A DNA stretch of 64,000 bases from a virus. The position numbers and the translations under genes are program-made. Numbering within the stretch: position 1 is the first letter of the stretch; the number at the start of each line of letters is the position of its first letter. Where the stretch lies: IMG/VR virus record IMGVR_UViG_3300043418_000072, positions 1-64,000 of that record; one strand, given 5' to 3'. The notes under the pieces were generated by a model, which saw nothing but the letters and a program-made list of their open reading frames with translations, searched no databases and was not told where the DNA came from. Below, in pieces: positions 44,132 to 51,954 of the stretch.

Positions 44132-44153
44132 AAAAGCACTTTCGGGTGCTTTT
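44132..44153 (+). terminator. Rho-independent terminator ending the late block
   Basis: AAAAGCACT and GGTGCTTTT form a nine-pair stem (one T-G pair) closed by a stable TTCG tetraloop and followed by AATTT. It lies directly after the last fibre gene and before the sigma70-type promoter, so it separates late structural from accessory transcription. Confidence 0.88.
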
Positions 44154-44156
44154 AAT

Positions 44157-44186
44157 TTGACTCTTTCCTTTCCCTTTGTGTATAAT
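44157..44186 (+). promoter_or_regulatory. Sigma70-type promoter for the accessory operon
   Basis: TTGACT (44157-44162) and a perfect TATAAT (44181-44186) are separated by 18 bases, directly after the terminator. Unlike the late boxes elsewhere, this is a host sigma70 promoter. It suggests early expression of the following genes. The -10 box ends only six bases before the ATG at 44193, so the transcript may be leaderless. Confidence 0.72.
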
Positions 44187-44192
44187 TGTGTT

Positions 44193-44507
44193 ATGAGTAA
44201 CATACCTACGATTGTGGACCAAATTCGATTAGCCACTAACTATCAAAAGAACAAGCGCATACTACGGGAGCGCATCCAAACTGATCTGCATTTTGCACAT
44301 AATGGCGGTTTATTTAAAATCACTCCGGGCCTGATCTCTTTTGTAAAAGAATGGCCTGTTGACGAACTGTACATTGAAGATGTGTACGAGAATCCAATTC
44401 AAGTGGATAGACAGGTATTCTTAGTGCAAGCACAACAACATTACAGTCGAGTTATGAATGAATGGCATCAACAACATGCAGAACTTAAAAAGATTAGAAA
44501 AATCTAA
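44193..44507 (+). CDS. Conserved-looking small protein of unknown function (104 aa)
   Basis: I do not recognise the family. The product is helical and basic at its ends (IVDQIRLATNYQKNKRILRE at the start; EWHQQHAELKKIRKI at the end) with a small beta section GGLFKITPGLISFV. The ATG at 44193 is chosen. The frame remains open to a TTG at 44157, but that lies in the promoter. There is no Shine-Dalgarno sequence: the ATG falls where the mRNA of the sigma70 promoter should begin. It is the first gene of the accessory operon and overlaps the next gene by 50 bases. Confidence 0.7.
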   Translation: MSNIPTIVDQIRLATNYQKNKRILRERIQTDLHFAHNGGLFKITPGLISFVKEWPVDELYIEDVYENPIQVDRQVFLVQAQQHYSRVMNEWHQQHAELKKIRKI

Positions 44508-45303
44508 GGGCGTGTTATTGTTTGCATTTAACAATGCAGATACTGATTACATTAAGCTAACCAGCAACACTATTCGCTTGATTAAGCATAACCTCGGCTT
44601 GCCAGTTACGTTAGTAACGGGCTTAGATGAAGTAGTTGATTTTGAAGTTGATAACATAGTACGCATTGAATCACAAGGTGGCAACACACGTTACAGCACA
44701 GAGCTAGGTCAACGTGTACAGTGGCGAAACTTTGGTCGGTATATGGCCTACGAGCTTAGTCCATACGATGAAACTATTCTTATGGACACTGACTACCTTG
44801 TATTAGATAACAGTCTATTGACATATTTTGATACAACGTGGGACTACTTAATTCCACATCGTAATATTAATTTGGGACAAGATGAATTTGCGGATACCAT
44901 GGGCATGTACAGCTTGCCATTTATCTGGGCCACAGTTATCTTGTTTCGCAAAACAACCAAAGCAGAAACGCTATTTGATTTAGTGGGACGAGTGCAGCGT
45001 AATTACGATTACTATAAGATGTTATACAATATCCCTGCAACTAATTATCGTAACGATTATGCGTTTGCGATTGCAGATTATTTGGTTAACGGTTACCAGA
45101 CTGATAAACAAACGCAGTTACCACAGCCTTTATTAACTGCCACTGGGCAGCTACAAAGTATTAATAGGATTGGATCTTTACTGCACGTCAAAGACACTAA
45201 CGAAGGCTATGTTATCCCATTGGGTAATTTACATGTCCTGAGTAAAGGATATTTACTTAGTAACAACTTTAAAACATTTGTGGATCAGCACTGTGCAGCA
45301 TAA
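44458..45303 (+). CDS. Glycosyltransferase-like protein, GT-A fold (281 aa)
   Basis: After a short basic N terminus, GVLLFAFNNADTDYIKL and a segment of alternating strands and helices lead to ETILMDTDYLVLDN near residue 100. This is a D-x-D-like motif of nucleotide-sugar enzymes (compare LDxDxLV in GT8). Later, MGMYSLPFIWATVILF and YRNDYAFAIADYL match the acceptor side of such folds. It lacks membrane segments and is probably cytosolic. An ATG six codons into the frame (44476) is an alternative start. It overlaps the next gene, which has a similar organisation, so both may act on the same glycan. Substrate unknown. Confidence 0.68.
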   Translation: MNGINNMQNLKRLEKSKGVLLFAFNNADTDYIKLTSNTIRLIKHNLGLPVTLVTGLDEVVDFEVDNIVRIESQGGNTRYSTELGQRVQWRNFGRYMAYELSPYDETILMDTDYLVLDNSLLTYFDTTWDYLIPHRNINLGQDEFADTMGMYSLPFIWATVILFRKTTKAETLFDLVGRVQRNYDYYKMLYNIPATNYRNDYAFAIADYLVNGYQTDKQTQLPQPLLTATGQLQSINRIGSLLHVKDTNEGYVIPLGNLHVLSKGYLLSNNFKTFVDQHCAA

Positions 45304-46135
45304 AGAACAACAGGGATTTTTAACTATTGCACAAAACGGCAATGCAGATTATCTGCGAATGGCCTACGTGCAAGCATTGAGTATTAAGGCAGTGACACCG
45401 GGTGCCAGGTATGCAGTTATTGTAGACGCAGCTACTATGGCACAAGTGTCAGAGCAACATCGCAAGGTGTTTGATTATGTAATTGAATTAACACATGATT
45501 ATTCAACTGGTACTGATTGGAAGTTAGCAAATGAATGGCAAGTATTTTGGCTTACTCCTTTTAAGGAAACGATCAAGCTGGAAGCAGACATCGTGGTTAC
45601 ACGGGACATGACACAGAGGTGGGACCTATACCGTATGCGTGATGTGGTATTGGGACTAGGATGCAGAAACTATCATGGCGACCAAGTGCCAAGTCCATAT
45701 CGAACATTGTTCGTAGACAATGAGTTACCTGATGTATATAATGGACTGATGTATTTTCGTTATAGTAAAACAGCATTAGAATTCTTTAAGGTCGCAAGAG
45801 AGCTGTTCCTTACGTGGGAGCAGGTTGGGGCAGAGTTTAAGCGAACAGCAACTACTCAGGCCACTACAGATTTCGTATATGCAGTGGCCTCTAACATTGT
45901 TGGTAGAGAGTTAACTACGTTACCCGGGGTTGGAACAAGTTTTGTACACATGAAGCCCGGTATTAATGGATGGCCGTCGGATACTGAATTTCATAGGGCA
46001 GTTAATGTAGTAGTAGATGCACCAGATATTAGAATCAATAATGTGCTGCAACTATTTCCGGTCCATTATCATTACAAAGACTTTATCACAGATGAGATAA
46101 TTAGAGATTATGAACGAGCTGCCGGAGTTAATTAA
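45278..46135 (+). CDS. Glycosyltransferase-like protein (285 aa)
   Basis: QQGFLTIAQNGNADYLRMAY begins a GT-A-like domain; KETIKLEADIVVTRDM near residue 100 supplies an acidic E-A-D metal/sugar-nucleotide motif. DVYNGLMYFRYSKTALEFF near 150 and a later HMKPGINGW are typical of GT8-like enzymes. The longest frame starts at a TTG (45278); a GTG at 45293 just before the overlap with the upstream stop is equally possible, and there is no ATG nearby. It seems to be a distant paralogue of the upstream gene product. It would act in the phage's glycan modification set; donor and acceptor are unknown. Confidence 0.65.
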   Translation: MWISTVQHKEQQGFLTIAQNGNADYLRMAYVQALSIKAVTPGARYAVIVDAATMAQVSEQHRKVFDYVIELTHDYSTGTDWKLANEWQVFWLTPFKETIKLEADIVVTRDMTQRWDLYRMRDVVLGLGCRNYHGDQVPSPYRTLFVDNELPDVYNGLMYFRYSKTALEFFKVARELFLTWEQVGAEFKRTATTQATTDFVYAVASNIVGRELTTLPGVGTSFVHMKPGINGWPSDTEFHRAVNVVVDAPDIRINNVLQLFPVHYHYKDFITDEIIRDYERAAGVN

Positions 46136-46460
46136 AGCATTTGGTTTGATTGAACCAGAGGTTGCGCAAACCATTGAATATCGTTTATACTACGATGTAC
46201 ATGGTAATGCCCTGTACATGGGTATGGGTGATAGTAAAGGTACTAATTATATCACTATACCAAAATCAGTTTATGATAGAGCAACAGTACATAACCTAAA
46301 AGTTGTAAATGAACAGTTAATCACAATCGATGCTGGTACAATGTGGTTGCAGTTACGTAAATCAACAAGTGGGTACGCAGTAGTTAAGAACCATCCTGCG
46401 CTGCTAATAGAACAAGACGAAGAGTATACAGACATCGAATACTATGACAGAAATAATTGA
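46110..46460 (+). CDS. Unidentified small protein (116 aa)
   Basis: I do not recognise the family. A beta-rich middle (YRLYYDVHGNALYMGMG, NYITIPKSVYDRATVHNL) is followed by a very acidic tail (EQDEEYTDIEYYDRNN). It overlaps the preceding glycosyltransferase-like gene by 26 bases and the following one by 17, so it is translated as part of the same chain. A partner or chaperone role for the neighbouring transferases is possible, but nothing in the sequence proves it. Confidence 0.65.
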   Translation: MNELPELIKAFGLIEPEVAQTIEYRLYYDVHGNALYMGMGDSKGTNYITIPKSVYDRATVHNLKVVNEQLITIDAGTMWLQLRKSTSGYAVVKNHPALLIEQDEEYTDIEYYDRNN

Positions 46461-47343
46461 CGTTGCAGACCTGGACTGCATCTTCCTTACATATGATGAA
46501 CCTAAAAAAGAAGAATTCTGGATTCAGATACAGAATGTCGTTCCTTGGGCCAAGCGGGTGGATGGCGTTAGCGGGAGCGATGCTGCACACAAAGCAGCGG
46601 CAAGAGCTAGTGACACGGACCGCTTCATTCTTATTGACGGAGACAACCTCCCCGATCCTTCTTTCTTTAACCGGCAACTTAGTATTGATGATACTAATCG
46701 TGATTGTGTATTTAGATGGAGAGCAAGGAATATTATAAATGGATTACAATATGGCAATGGTGGGATTTCGTGCTGGACTAGGAGCTTTGTCGAATCTATG
46801 CGCACACACGAAGCCACTGACGGTAGTCATGAGACACAAGTTGAATTCTGTTTCCATCCTCAATACTGGGCTATGGCCGACTGCTACAGTACCACGCATC
46901 CGAATGCCACTGCGTTCCAGGCTTGGCGTGCAGGATTTAGGGAAGGCGTTAAAATGTGTTTGGACCGTGGACGTAAACCAAGTTTATCTGATTTCAAAAA
47001 TAGCGTTGTTAGGCGAAACCTTGACAACTTATCTATCTGGCACAACGTGGGATCAGATGTGGAAAATGGACTGTGGGCAATGGCAGGTGCCCGCCAAGGT
47101 ACTTACAACACCATGCTCTCAGACTGGGACTACACAGAAGTCCAAGACTTCCAAAAGTTAAAAGACTATTGGGATAACACGGTACACAAGTTTGATGTTA
47201 TTGACTTTGTAAACTTATACAGCGTTGAATTGACGAGATGCTTGGACTTACCTATTATTGACTTGGACGAATACCAAAGTAAATTTTTCAAACATCACTA
47301 CAATAGTCAGTTTAAGAATAAGGGAATCATGTGCAGAGAATAA
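46444..47343 (+). CDS. GT-A-like glycosyltransferase-related protein (299 aa), paralogue of the last module of the 60278 protein
   Basis: LDCIFLTYDEPKKEEFW starts the domain. AAHKAAARASDTDRFILIDGDN near residue 46-67 (given in part) contains D-G-D, a plausible metal-binding motif. NGLQYGNGGISCWTRSF and FQAWRAGFREGVKM follow. The same succession (D-x-x-F-I-S-N-G-E-P, AAYQAAANASTTDWFL, NGLVYGHQGMIAYN, W-R-T-A-F-R-E-V-L-K-L) forms the C-terminal part of the 815-residue protein at 60278, so the two are homologous. In the latter the D-G-D is replaced by V-F-A-K, hinting that only this copy is catalytic. Activity as a sugar transferase is inferred from fold-like features. Confidence 0.66.
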   Translation: MTEIIDVADLDCIFLTYDEPKKEEFWIQIQNVVPWAKRVDGVSGSDAAHKAAARASDTDRFILIDGDNLPDPSFFNRQLSIDDTNRDCVFRWRARNIINGLQYGNGGISCWTRSFVESMRTHEATDGSHETQVEFCFHPQYWAMADCYSTTHPNATAFQAWRAGFREGVKMCLDRGRKPSLSDFKNSVVRRNLDNLSIWHNVGSDVENGLWAMAGARQGTYNTMLSDWDYTEVQDFQKLKDYWDNTVHKFDVIDFVNLYSVELTRCLDLPIIDLDEYQSKFFKHHYNSQFKNKGIMCRE

Positions 47344-47897
47344 AAGGCATGATAGTCATTGGTACTGCTCGCAGTGGTAGTCACATGACCTGCGACATGC
47401 TTTATAACGAGTCGCAGTTGCCTGAAAAACTTATACTAGGTGAAGTCACTGAGCTGCCTGATATAGCTGACAAGTTTGTGTATTGCAGCATTGTGCAAAA
47501 CTGGGTAAAGATTGCGCTAGCAGTAGACATTAGTTGGACAAGTGATTACTATGTGGTTAATTTACGCCGTAGAGACAAAGTAGCACAGTATCTAAGTTGG
47601 TGCGTGTTTAGGGCGCAAACACAGGCTAGCATAAGCAAACATTCGCCGGACTGGAATGACTATAAAGACTTGTTACCGTGGGAGTCGACTAAGGACGACA
47701 TAGAGCAATTTCTAATGGAACAATATTTGGACTTTGCAATTACACCAAATGAGATTGTCTATTACGAAGATATGATCAAGTCCTGCAAGACAACTAAGTT
47801 TAAGCAGAACCAATACCCGATCCCTCCCCAAGAGATAGTAACCAATTACACATTAGTTAAAAACATGTTAGAGAAATTTTCATATGACAACAGGTAA
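47331..47897 (+). CDS. Sulfotransferase-like protein (188 aa)
   Basis: GMIVIGTARSGSHMTCDML at the N terminus is a phosphosulfate-binding loop like that of Stf0-type sulfotransferases (G-T-x-R-S-G-S/T-x). NLRRRDKVAQYLSWCVFRAQ near residue 80 matches the 3'-phosphate-binding segment with its conserved Arg and Ser and the family's R-x-D-K-x-x-Q helix. YYEDMIK near 145 is another common element. The enzyme would move sulfate from PAPS to a hydroxyl, perhaps on a sugar or lipid. The translated start is a GTG at 47331 overlapping the upstream stop, or the ATG at 47349. A kinase that could make PAPS is encoded in the same operon at 58742. Confidence 0.82.
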   Translation: MQRIKGMIVIGTARSGSHMTCDMLYNESQLPEKLILGEVTELPDIADKFVYCSIVQNWVKIALAVDISWTSDYYVVNLRRRDKVAQYLSWCVFRAQTQASISKHSPDWNDYKDLLPWESTKDDIEQFLMEQYLDFAITPNEIVYYEDMIKSCKTTKFKQNQYPIPPQEIVTNYTLVKNMLEKFSYDNR

Positions 47898-49275
47898 GAG
47901 CGACTTTATGAGTGCAGCTGATGAGATGAAGGCCAACTTGGGCCCTGCTCTCTGTTTGGCTAAATGGCAACAAGTAAGTCTGCACCTACCAACTGGATTA
48001 AACAACAGTTGCTACCATCCACCATTGCACAAGATCGACCCAGAAGCCATTAAACTTAACCCTGGCGCACTGCATAACACTGAGCACAAAAAGCAACAGC
48101 GTGTGATCATGCTAAAGGATGAAAAGCCTAGCGAGTGCAGCTATTGCTGGAACATTGAAGCACATGATCAACTAAGCGACAGACATTACAGAAGCGGAGA
48201 GCCCTGGGCAGCAGAACACTATGACGAGATCAAAAATTCTACAGGATCCGAAGATACGATTCCAAGTTATGTGGAAGTCAATTTTAATCACGCTTGTAAC
48301 CTTAAGTGTAGTTATTGCAGCCCTCAGTTTAGCAGTAGTTGGGCTGATGAAGTTGCTAGGCACGGAGCATTTCCTACTAGTGTTCCCCATAATGACCCTG
48401 CTCATTTTACGGGTGTTCGACGACCAATCCCTGCTCGTGAAGACAACCCTTATGTTGATGCGTTTTGGGAGTGGTGGCCTGAACTGTACCCTAAACTTAA
48501 ACATTTTAGAATGACAGGCGGCGAGCCACTAATGGACAAGAACACTTACAAGGTGTTTGACTATGTGCTGGCCATGCCCAAGCCTGACCTGCACTTAAAC
48601 GTAACCAGTAACTTCAGTGTAGAGCCCAAGCTAATGGATCAGTACCTTGACTACGTTAAGCGATTGTGCGATACACAAATTGAACACTTCATGCAGTATG
48701 TTAGTTTAGATAGCGGTAACATGGAACAGGCTGAGTACATTCGACATGGCATGACAGCATCTCGTGTTCATAATAATGTGCAGCGTTACCTAACTGATAT
48801 TCCTTATCGCAACAGTCTCACATTCATTATCACAATGAATAATTTAAGCATCGTTGGCTTACAGGCGCAGCTGGATTGGATTCTGGATTTACGAAAACAG
48901 CATAGCACAACTTATCAACGTGTTTGGTTCGACACTCCGTTGTTACGCACACCTAGCTGGCAAAGCATCCAGATCATGCCATGGGTCTATGTCAAGCGTA
49001 TGGAAGATGTACTAAAATGGATGCAAGCAAATGCCGAAACAGCAGACAAACCATTTCAGGGTTTTAAGGACTACGAGATACAACGTATGGCTCGTGACAT
49101 AGAATGGATGAAGGAAGGTAGCACTCTTGACCCTGAATATGTTACACTGCAACGTGCTGACTTTTATCGCTTCTTTAATCACCACGATACGAGACGCGGC
49201 ACTGACTTTAAAACAACATTCCCGGAAATGAAAGAGTTCTGGGACGAATGTAGGTACCATGCCCAGAATCAATAA
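47884..49275 (+). CDS. Radical SAM protein 1 of 5 in tandem (463 aa)
   Basis: CNLKCSYC (Cys138, 142, 145) is the radical SAM cluster motif, extended as SPQFSSSW. FRMTGGEPLMDK about 70 residues later is the SAM-binding GGE motif. The N-terminal 110 residues contain NSCYHPPLHKI and ECSYCW, cysteines in the layout of an auxiliary cluster or twitch-like domain in front of the core. VSLDSG near 270 and a C-terminal FYRFFNHHDTRRGTDF complete the pattern, the last shared with the next gene (FKNFFAQYDQRRGKDF). Start ATG overlaps the sulfotransferase stop. The family occurs in marine phages; the reaction is unknown. Confidence 0.92.
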   Translation: MTTGKSDFMSAADEMKANLGPALCLAKWQQVSLHLPTGLNNSCYHPPLHKIDPEAIKLNPGALHNTEHKKQQRVIMLKDEKPSECSYCWNIEAHDQLSDRHYRSGEPWAAEHYDEIKNSTGSEDTIPSYVEVNFNHACNLKCSYCSPQFSSSWADEVARHGAFPTSVPHNDPAHFTGVRRPIPAREDNPYVDAFWEWWPELYPKLKHFRMTGGEPLMDKNTYKVFDYVLAMPKPDLHLNVTSNFSVEPKLMDQYLDYVKRLCDTQIEHFMQYVSLDSGNMEQAEYIRHGMTASRVHNNVQRYLTDIPYRNSLTFIITMNNLSIVGLQAQLDWILDLRKQHSTTYQRVWFDTPLLRTPSWQSIQIMPWVYVKRMEDVLKWMQANAETADKPFQGFKDYEIQRMARDIEWMKEGSTLDPEYVTLQRADFYRFFNHHDTRRGTDFKTTFPEMKEFWDECRYHAQNQ

Positions 49276-50608
49276 CGAAACAGACCTAGAATACAAACGC
49301 AGAGTAATCGACATTAAGAGCGAAAGCTTCTGCGGAGCAAAATGGTACAACGCCACTATCTGGTTAGGTAGTGGTCAAACCACTAGTTGCCATCATCCGT
49401 TGCCACATGCAATCGATGTAAGCGAGCTATCATCTAACCCCAAAGCATTGCACAACACTACCAAGAAGAAAATGGAACGTGAGCAGATGCAAAAGGGAGA
49501 ACGTCCTGCAGGTTGTGAATACTGCTGGAAGATTGAAGATATGGGCAAAGACGCAGTAAGCGACCGTGTTTACAAAACAGTTATATATGACGATAAGGAT
49601 TTGAATTATGCTTTTAGTACCCCAGCCAGCACCGATGTGGATTTGCAAACTTTGGAAATTGCTTTCGACCGCACTTGTCAGTTTGCATGTAGCTACTGCA
49701 ATCCTGCTTTTAGCAGCACTTGGGTTAAAGACATTAGGAATAACGGGGCCTATAACGGATTGGTTAGTGACGGACGAAATCACTTTACTCATGCTCATGA
49801 TAGCTCTCAACTGTATCGCTTCGGTCAAGCTAATCCTTATGTGGACGCCTTTCACAAGTGGTGGGAAAGCGATCTCCACAGAACACTAAAGGAACTACGC
49901 ATTACTGGCGGCGAGCCGTTAATGTCAGGTGAGACTTGGAAGCTAATTGACTGGTTTAAGACTAATAACGGCAAGAGCAAGACACGTCTGGCTATTAACA
50001 GTAACTTAGGCACAGAGGTAGATATTGATCGTTTGCTCGATGCCATTGATGGAGTAGAAGTTGACTTGTACACTAGCAACGAATCTATTGGCTTGCAGTC
50101 TGAGTACATCCGTGATGGTATTAACTTTGGGGACTGGACTAACAACGTAGAGCGTTTACTGGCTAGTGGCAAGTTCCGTGGCCTGCATGTGATGTGTACT
50201 ATTAACGCACTATGTCTTACTAGCTTAGACAGCTTCCTTGAAATGTTGTTAGCATGGAAGAGTAGGTATGGTAAGGACTCGATTAACTTTTCGCTAAATA
50301 TTTTACGATTCCCAAGTTTTCAAAGCCCGTTGGTATTACCCGACGAACTACGCACCCAATACAGAACAAATCTCAGCAACTTCTATCAAGCTCACAAAGA
50401 CACTGGCGTGTGCCACGGATTTGAAATTGATCAATTGAAACGACTAATTGATTACCTTGATGTAATGATAACTCCACATGCAGGTGCGGCAGAGCAATCA
50501 GTGCTACAACAGGACTTTAAAAACTTCTTTGCACAGTACGATCAACGCAGGGGCAAAGACTTCTGCAACACATTCCCTGAGCTAGCAGCTTGGTATAATC
50601 AACTATAA
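49259..50608 (+). CDS. Radical SAM protein 2 of 5 (449 aa)
   Basis: Close paralogue of radical SAM protein 1: the same N-terminal block (AKWYNATIWLGSGQTTSCHH, then CEYCWKIED), the cluster motif CQFACSYC (Cys140, 144, 147) followed by NPAFSSTW, and LRITGGEPLMSG. The C terminus repeats the D-x-R-R-G-K-D-F signature. Its ATG lies 14 bases inside the end of the first gene. The stop codon TAA is embedded in a run of 10-base repeats that leads to the next radical SAM gene. Proteins 1 and 2 probably arose by duplication; whether they form a heterodimer or act on successive sites is open. Confidence 0.92.
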   Translation: MPRINNETDLEYKRRVIDIKSESFCGAKWYNATIWLGSGQTTSCHHPLPHAIDVSELSSNPKALHNTTKKKMEREQMQKGERPAGCEYCWKIEDMGKDAVSDRVYKTVIYDDKDLNYAFSTPASTDVDLQTLEIAFDRTCQFACSYCNPAFSSTWVKDIRNNGAYNGLVSDGRNHFTHAHDSSQLYRFGQANPYVDAFHKWWESDLHRTLKELRITGGEPLMSGETWKLIDWFKTNNGKSKTRLAINSNLGTEVDIDRLLDAIDGVEVDLYTSNESIGLQSEYIRDGINFGDWTNNVERLLASGKFRGLHVMCTINALCLTSLDSFLEMLLAWKSRYGKDSINFSLNILRFPSFQSPLVLPDELRTQYRTNLSNFYQAHKDTGVCHGFEIDQLKRLIDYLDVMITPHAGAAEQSVLQQDFKNFFAQYDQRRGKDFCNTFPELAAWYNQL

Positions 50609-50639
50609 TTCACTATAATTCACTATAATTCACTATAAT
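50594..50639 (+). repeat. Five TATAAT hexamers at exact 10-base spacing
   Basis: TATAAT occurs at 50594, 50604, 50614, 50624 and 50634. The central unit CACTATAATT repeats three to four times without change. The first copies overlap the end of the upstream coding region and the last runs into the ATG at 50638. The spacing is about one helical turn. No good -35 element is seen 17 bases before any copy. Confidence 0.9.
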
Positions 50640-51954
50640 GGCAGATAACCTAAACGACTACTACAAAGATTACAACTACGGCGCACGTAAGCCGGTGTAC
50701 ATCAAAGAAGAAGACCTACGCACGGATCAGCTCGATCGACTAATTAAGAGCGATCAGTTCTGCATGATTCCCTGGATCCACATGCACGCCTTTCCTGACG
50801 GTCGTGCATATCCTTGCTGCCTGAGCGAGCCAGACCATCCAATTGGTAATCTTAAAACGCAAACCATGCGTGAGATTTGGAACGATGCTCCGCTAAAGGA
50901 CATGCGTAAACGTATGCTACTAAATCAACCTTGCAAGGAATGTACCAAGTGCTATGAGCAAGAAGATAGCAAACTGTTTAGTATGCGTGAAAGTGCTAAC
51001 AAGAACTTCGGGCACCACATTGGATTAGTTGACGACACAAAAGAGGATGGACAATATGATGACTTTAAATTGCGCTACTATGATATTCGCTTTAGCAACC
51101 TTTGTAACTTTAGCTGCCGTACCTGCGGTAGCATCTTTTCAAGTAGTTGGTATAGAGATGAAAAAGCAGCTGGATGGGATCCAAAACACCCTCAAGTGAT
51201 GTATGCTGGTAAAGACAAAGGCGACATGTGGGAGCAGATGCAAGAGCATATCCCACATTTGGAACAAATCTACTGGGCAGGTGGCGAACCGCTTATTATG
51301 GAAGAACACTGGAAGGTACTTGACGAACTAGTTAAGCGCAAGATGTTCCACGTGCGACTGATCTATAACACTAACTTTAGCGAAATGAAGTTTAAAGGTC
51401 GTGACGTATTCGAAATGTGGAAACTGTTTGATTGTGTTAGCGTTGGTGCTAGCTTAGATGGCAGCTATGAGCGCGGCGAGTACATCCGCAAAGGACAAGA
51501 TTGGCAGCAAACCGTTGACAACCGCAAGCGCATGATTGAAGTATGCCCTAACGTAGACTTTTACGTTAGTAGTACAGTAAGCATGATGAACGTGTTGCAT
51601 ATTGCAGACTTTCACCGAGAGTGGAGCGACCTTGGTCTAGTACGCCCAATGGATTGGAACATCAACATCCTACAACATCCGCATCGTTATCGTGTTGATG
51701 TGTTGCCTCAGCATTTGAAAGAGCAAGCCAAAGCAAAGATTGAAGAACACTTACAGTGGCTACGCCCGCAAGACAAACTAAGCAGAGCCACTAGCGGTTA
51801 CGAAGGTATTATTAACTTCATGATGGCAAACGATAGCACAAGCCAATTGCCCGAGTTCTTTAAGAACAATGACTTGATTGATAATGTACGCAAGGAAAAC
51901 TTCTTTGCCGTATTCCCGGAACTTGGAGACCTAAAGAACTATGCACCTACCTAA
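50638..51954 (+). CDS. Radical SAM protein 3 of 5, N-terminal SPASM/twitch type (438 aa)
   Basis: Residues 40-115 form a SPASM-like domain: CMIPWIHMHAFPDGRAYPCC, then GNLKTQTMREIWN and CKECTKCYEQE, the usual C-x-x-P-W ... C-C ... G-N-L ... W pattern that normally follows a radical SAM core but here precedes it. The core has CNFSCRTC (Cys156, 160, 163) and IYWAGGEPLIMEEHW. VGASLDGSYERGEYIRKG near 280 is also typical. The ATG has no Shine-Dalgarno sequence and directly abuts the TATAAT repeats; the gene before it ends within those repeats. The 3' end overlaps the next gene by 14 bases. Confidence 0.93.
   Translation: MADNLNDYYKDYNYGARKPVYIKEEDLRTDQLDRLIKSDQFCMIPWIHMHAFPDGRAYPCCLSEPDHPIGNLKTQTMREIWNDAPLKDMRKRMLLNQPCKECTKCYEQEDSKLFSMRESANKNFGHHIGLVDDTKEDGQYDDFKLRYYDIRFSNLCNFSCRTCGSIFSSSWYRDEKAAGWDPKHPQVMYAGKDKGDMWEQMQEHIPHLEQIYWAGGEPLIMEEHWKVLDELVKRKMFHVRLIYNTNFSEMKFKGRDVFEMWKLFDCVSVGASLDGSYERGEYIRKGQDWQQTVDNRKRMIEVCPNVDFYVSSTVSMMNVLHIADFHREWSDLGLVRPMDWNINILQHPHRYRVDVLPQHLKEQAKAKIEEHLQWLRPQDKLSRATSGYEGIINFMMANDSTSQLPEFFKNNDLIDNVRKENFFAVFPELGDLKNYAPT

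Noticed and set aside
50594-50639. CRISPR-like array
   Set aside because: The units are only ten bases, with no spacers and no cas genes.
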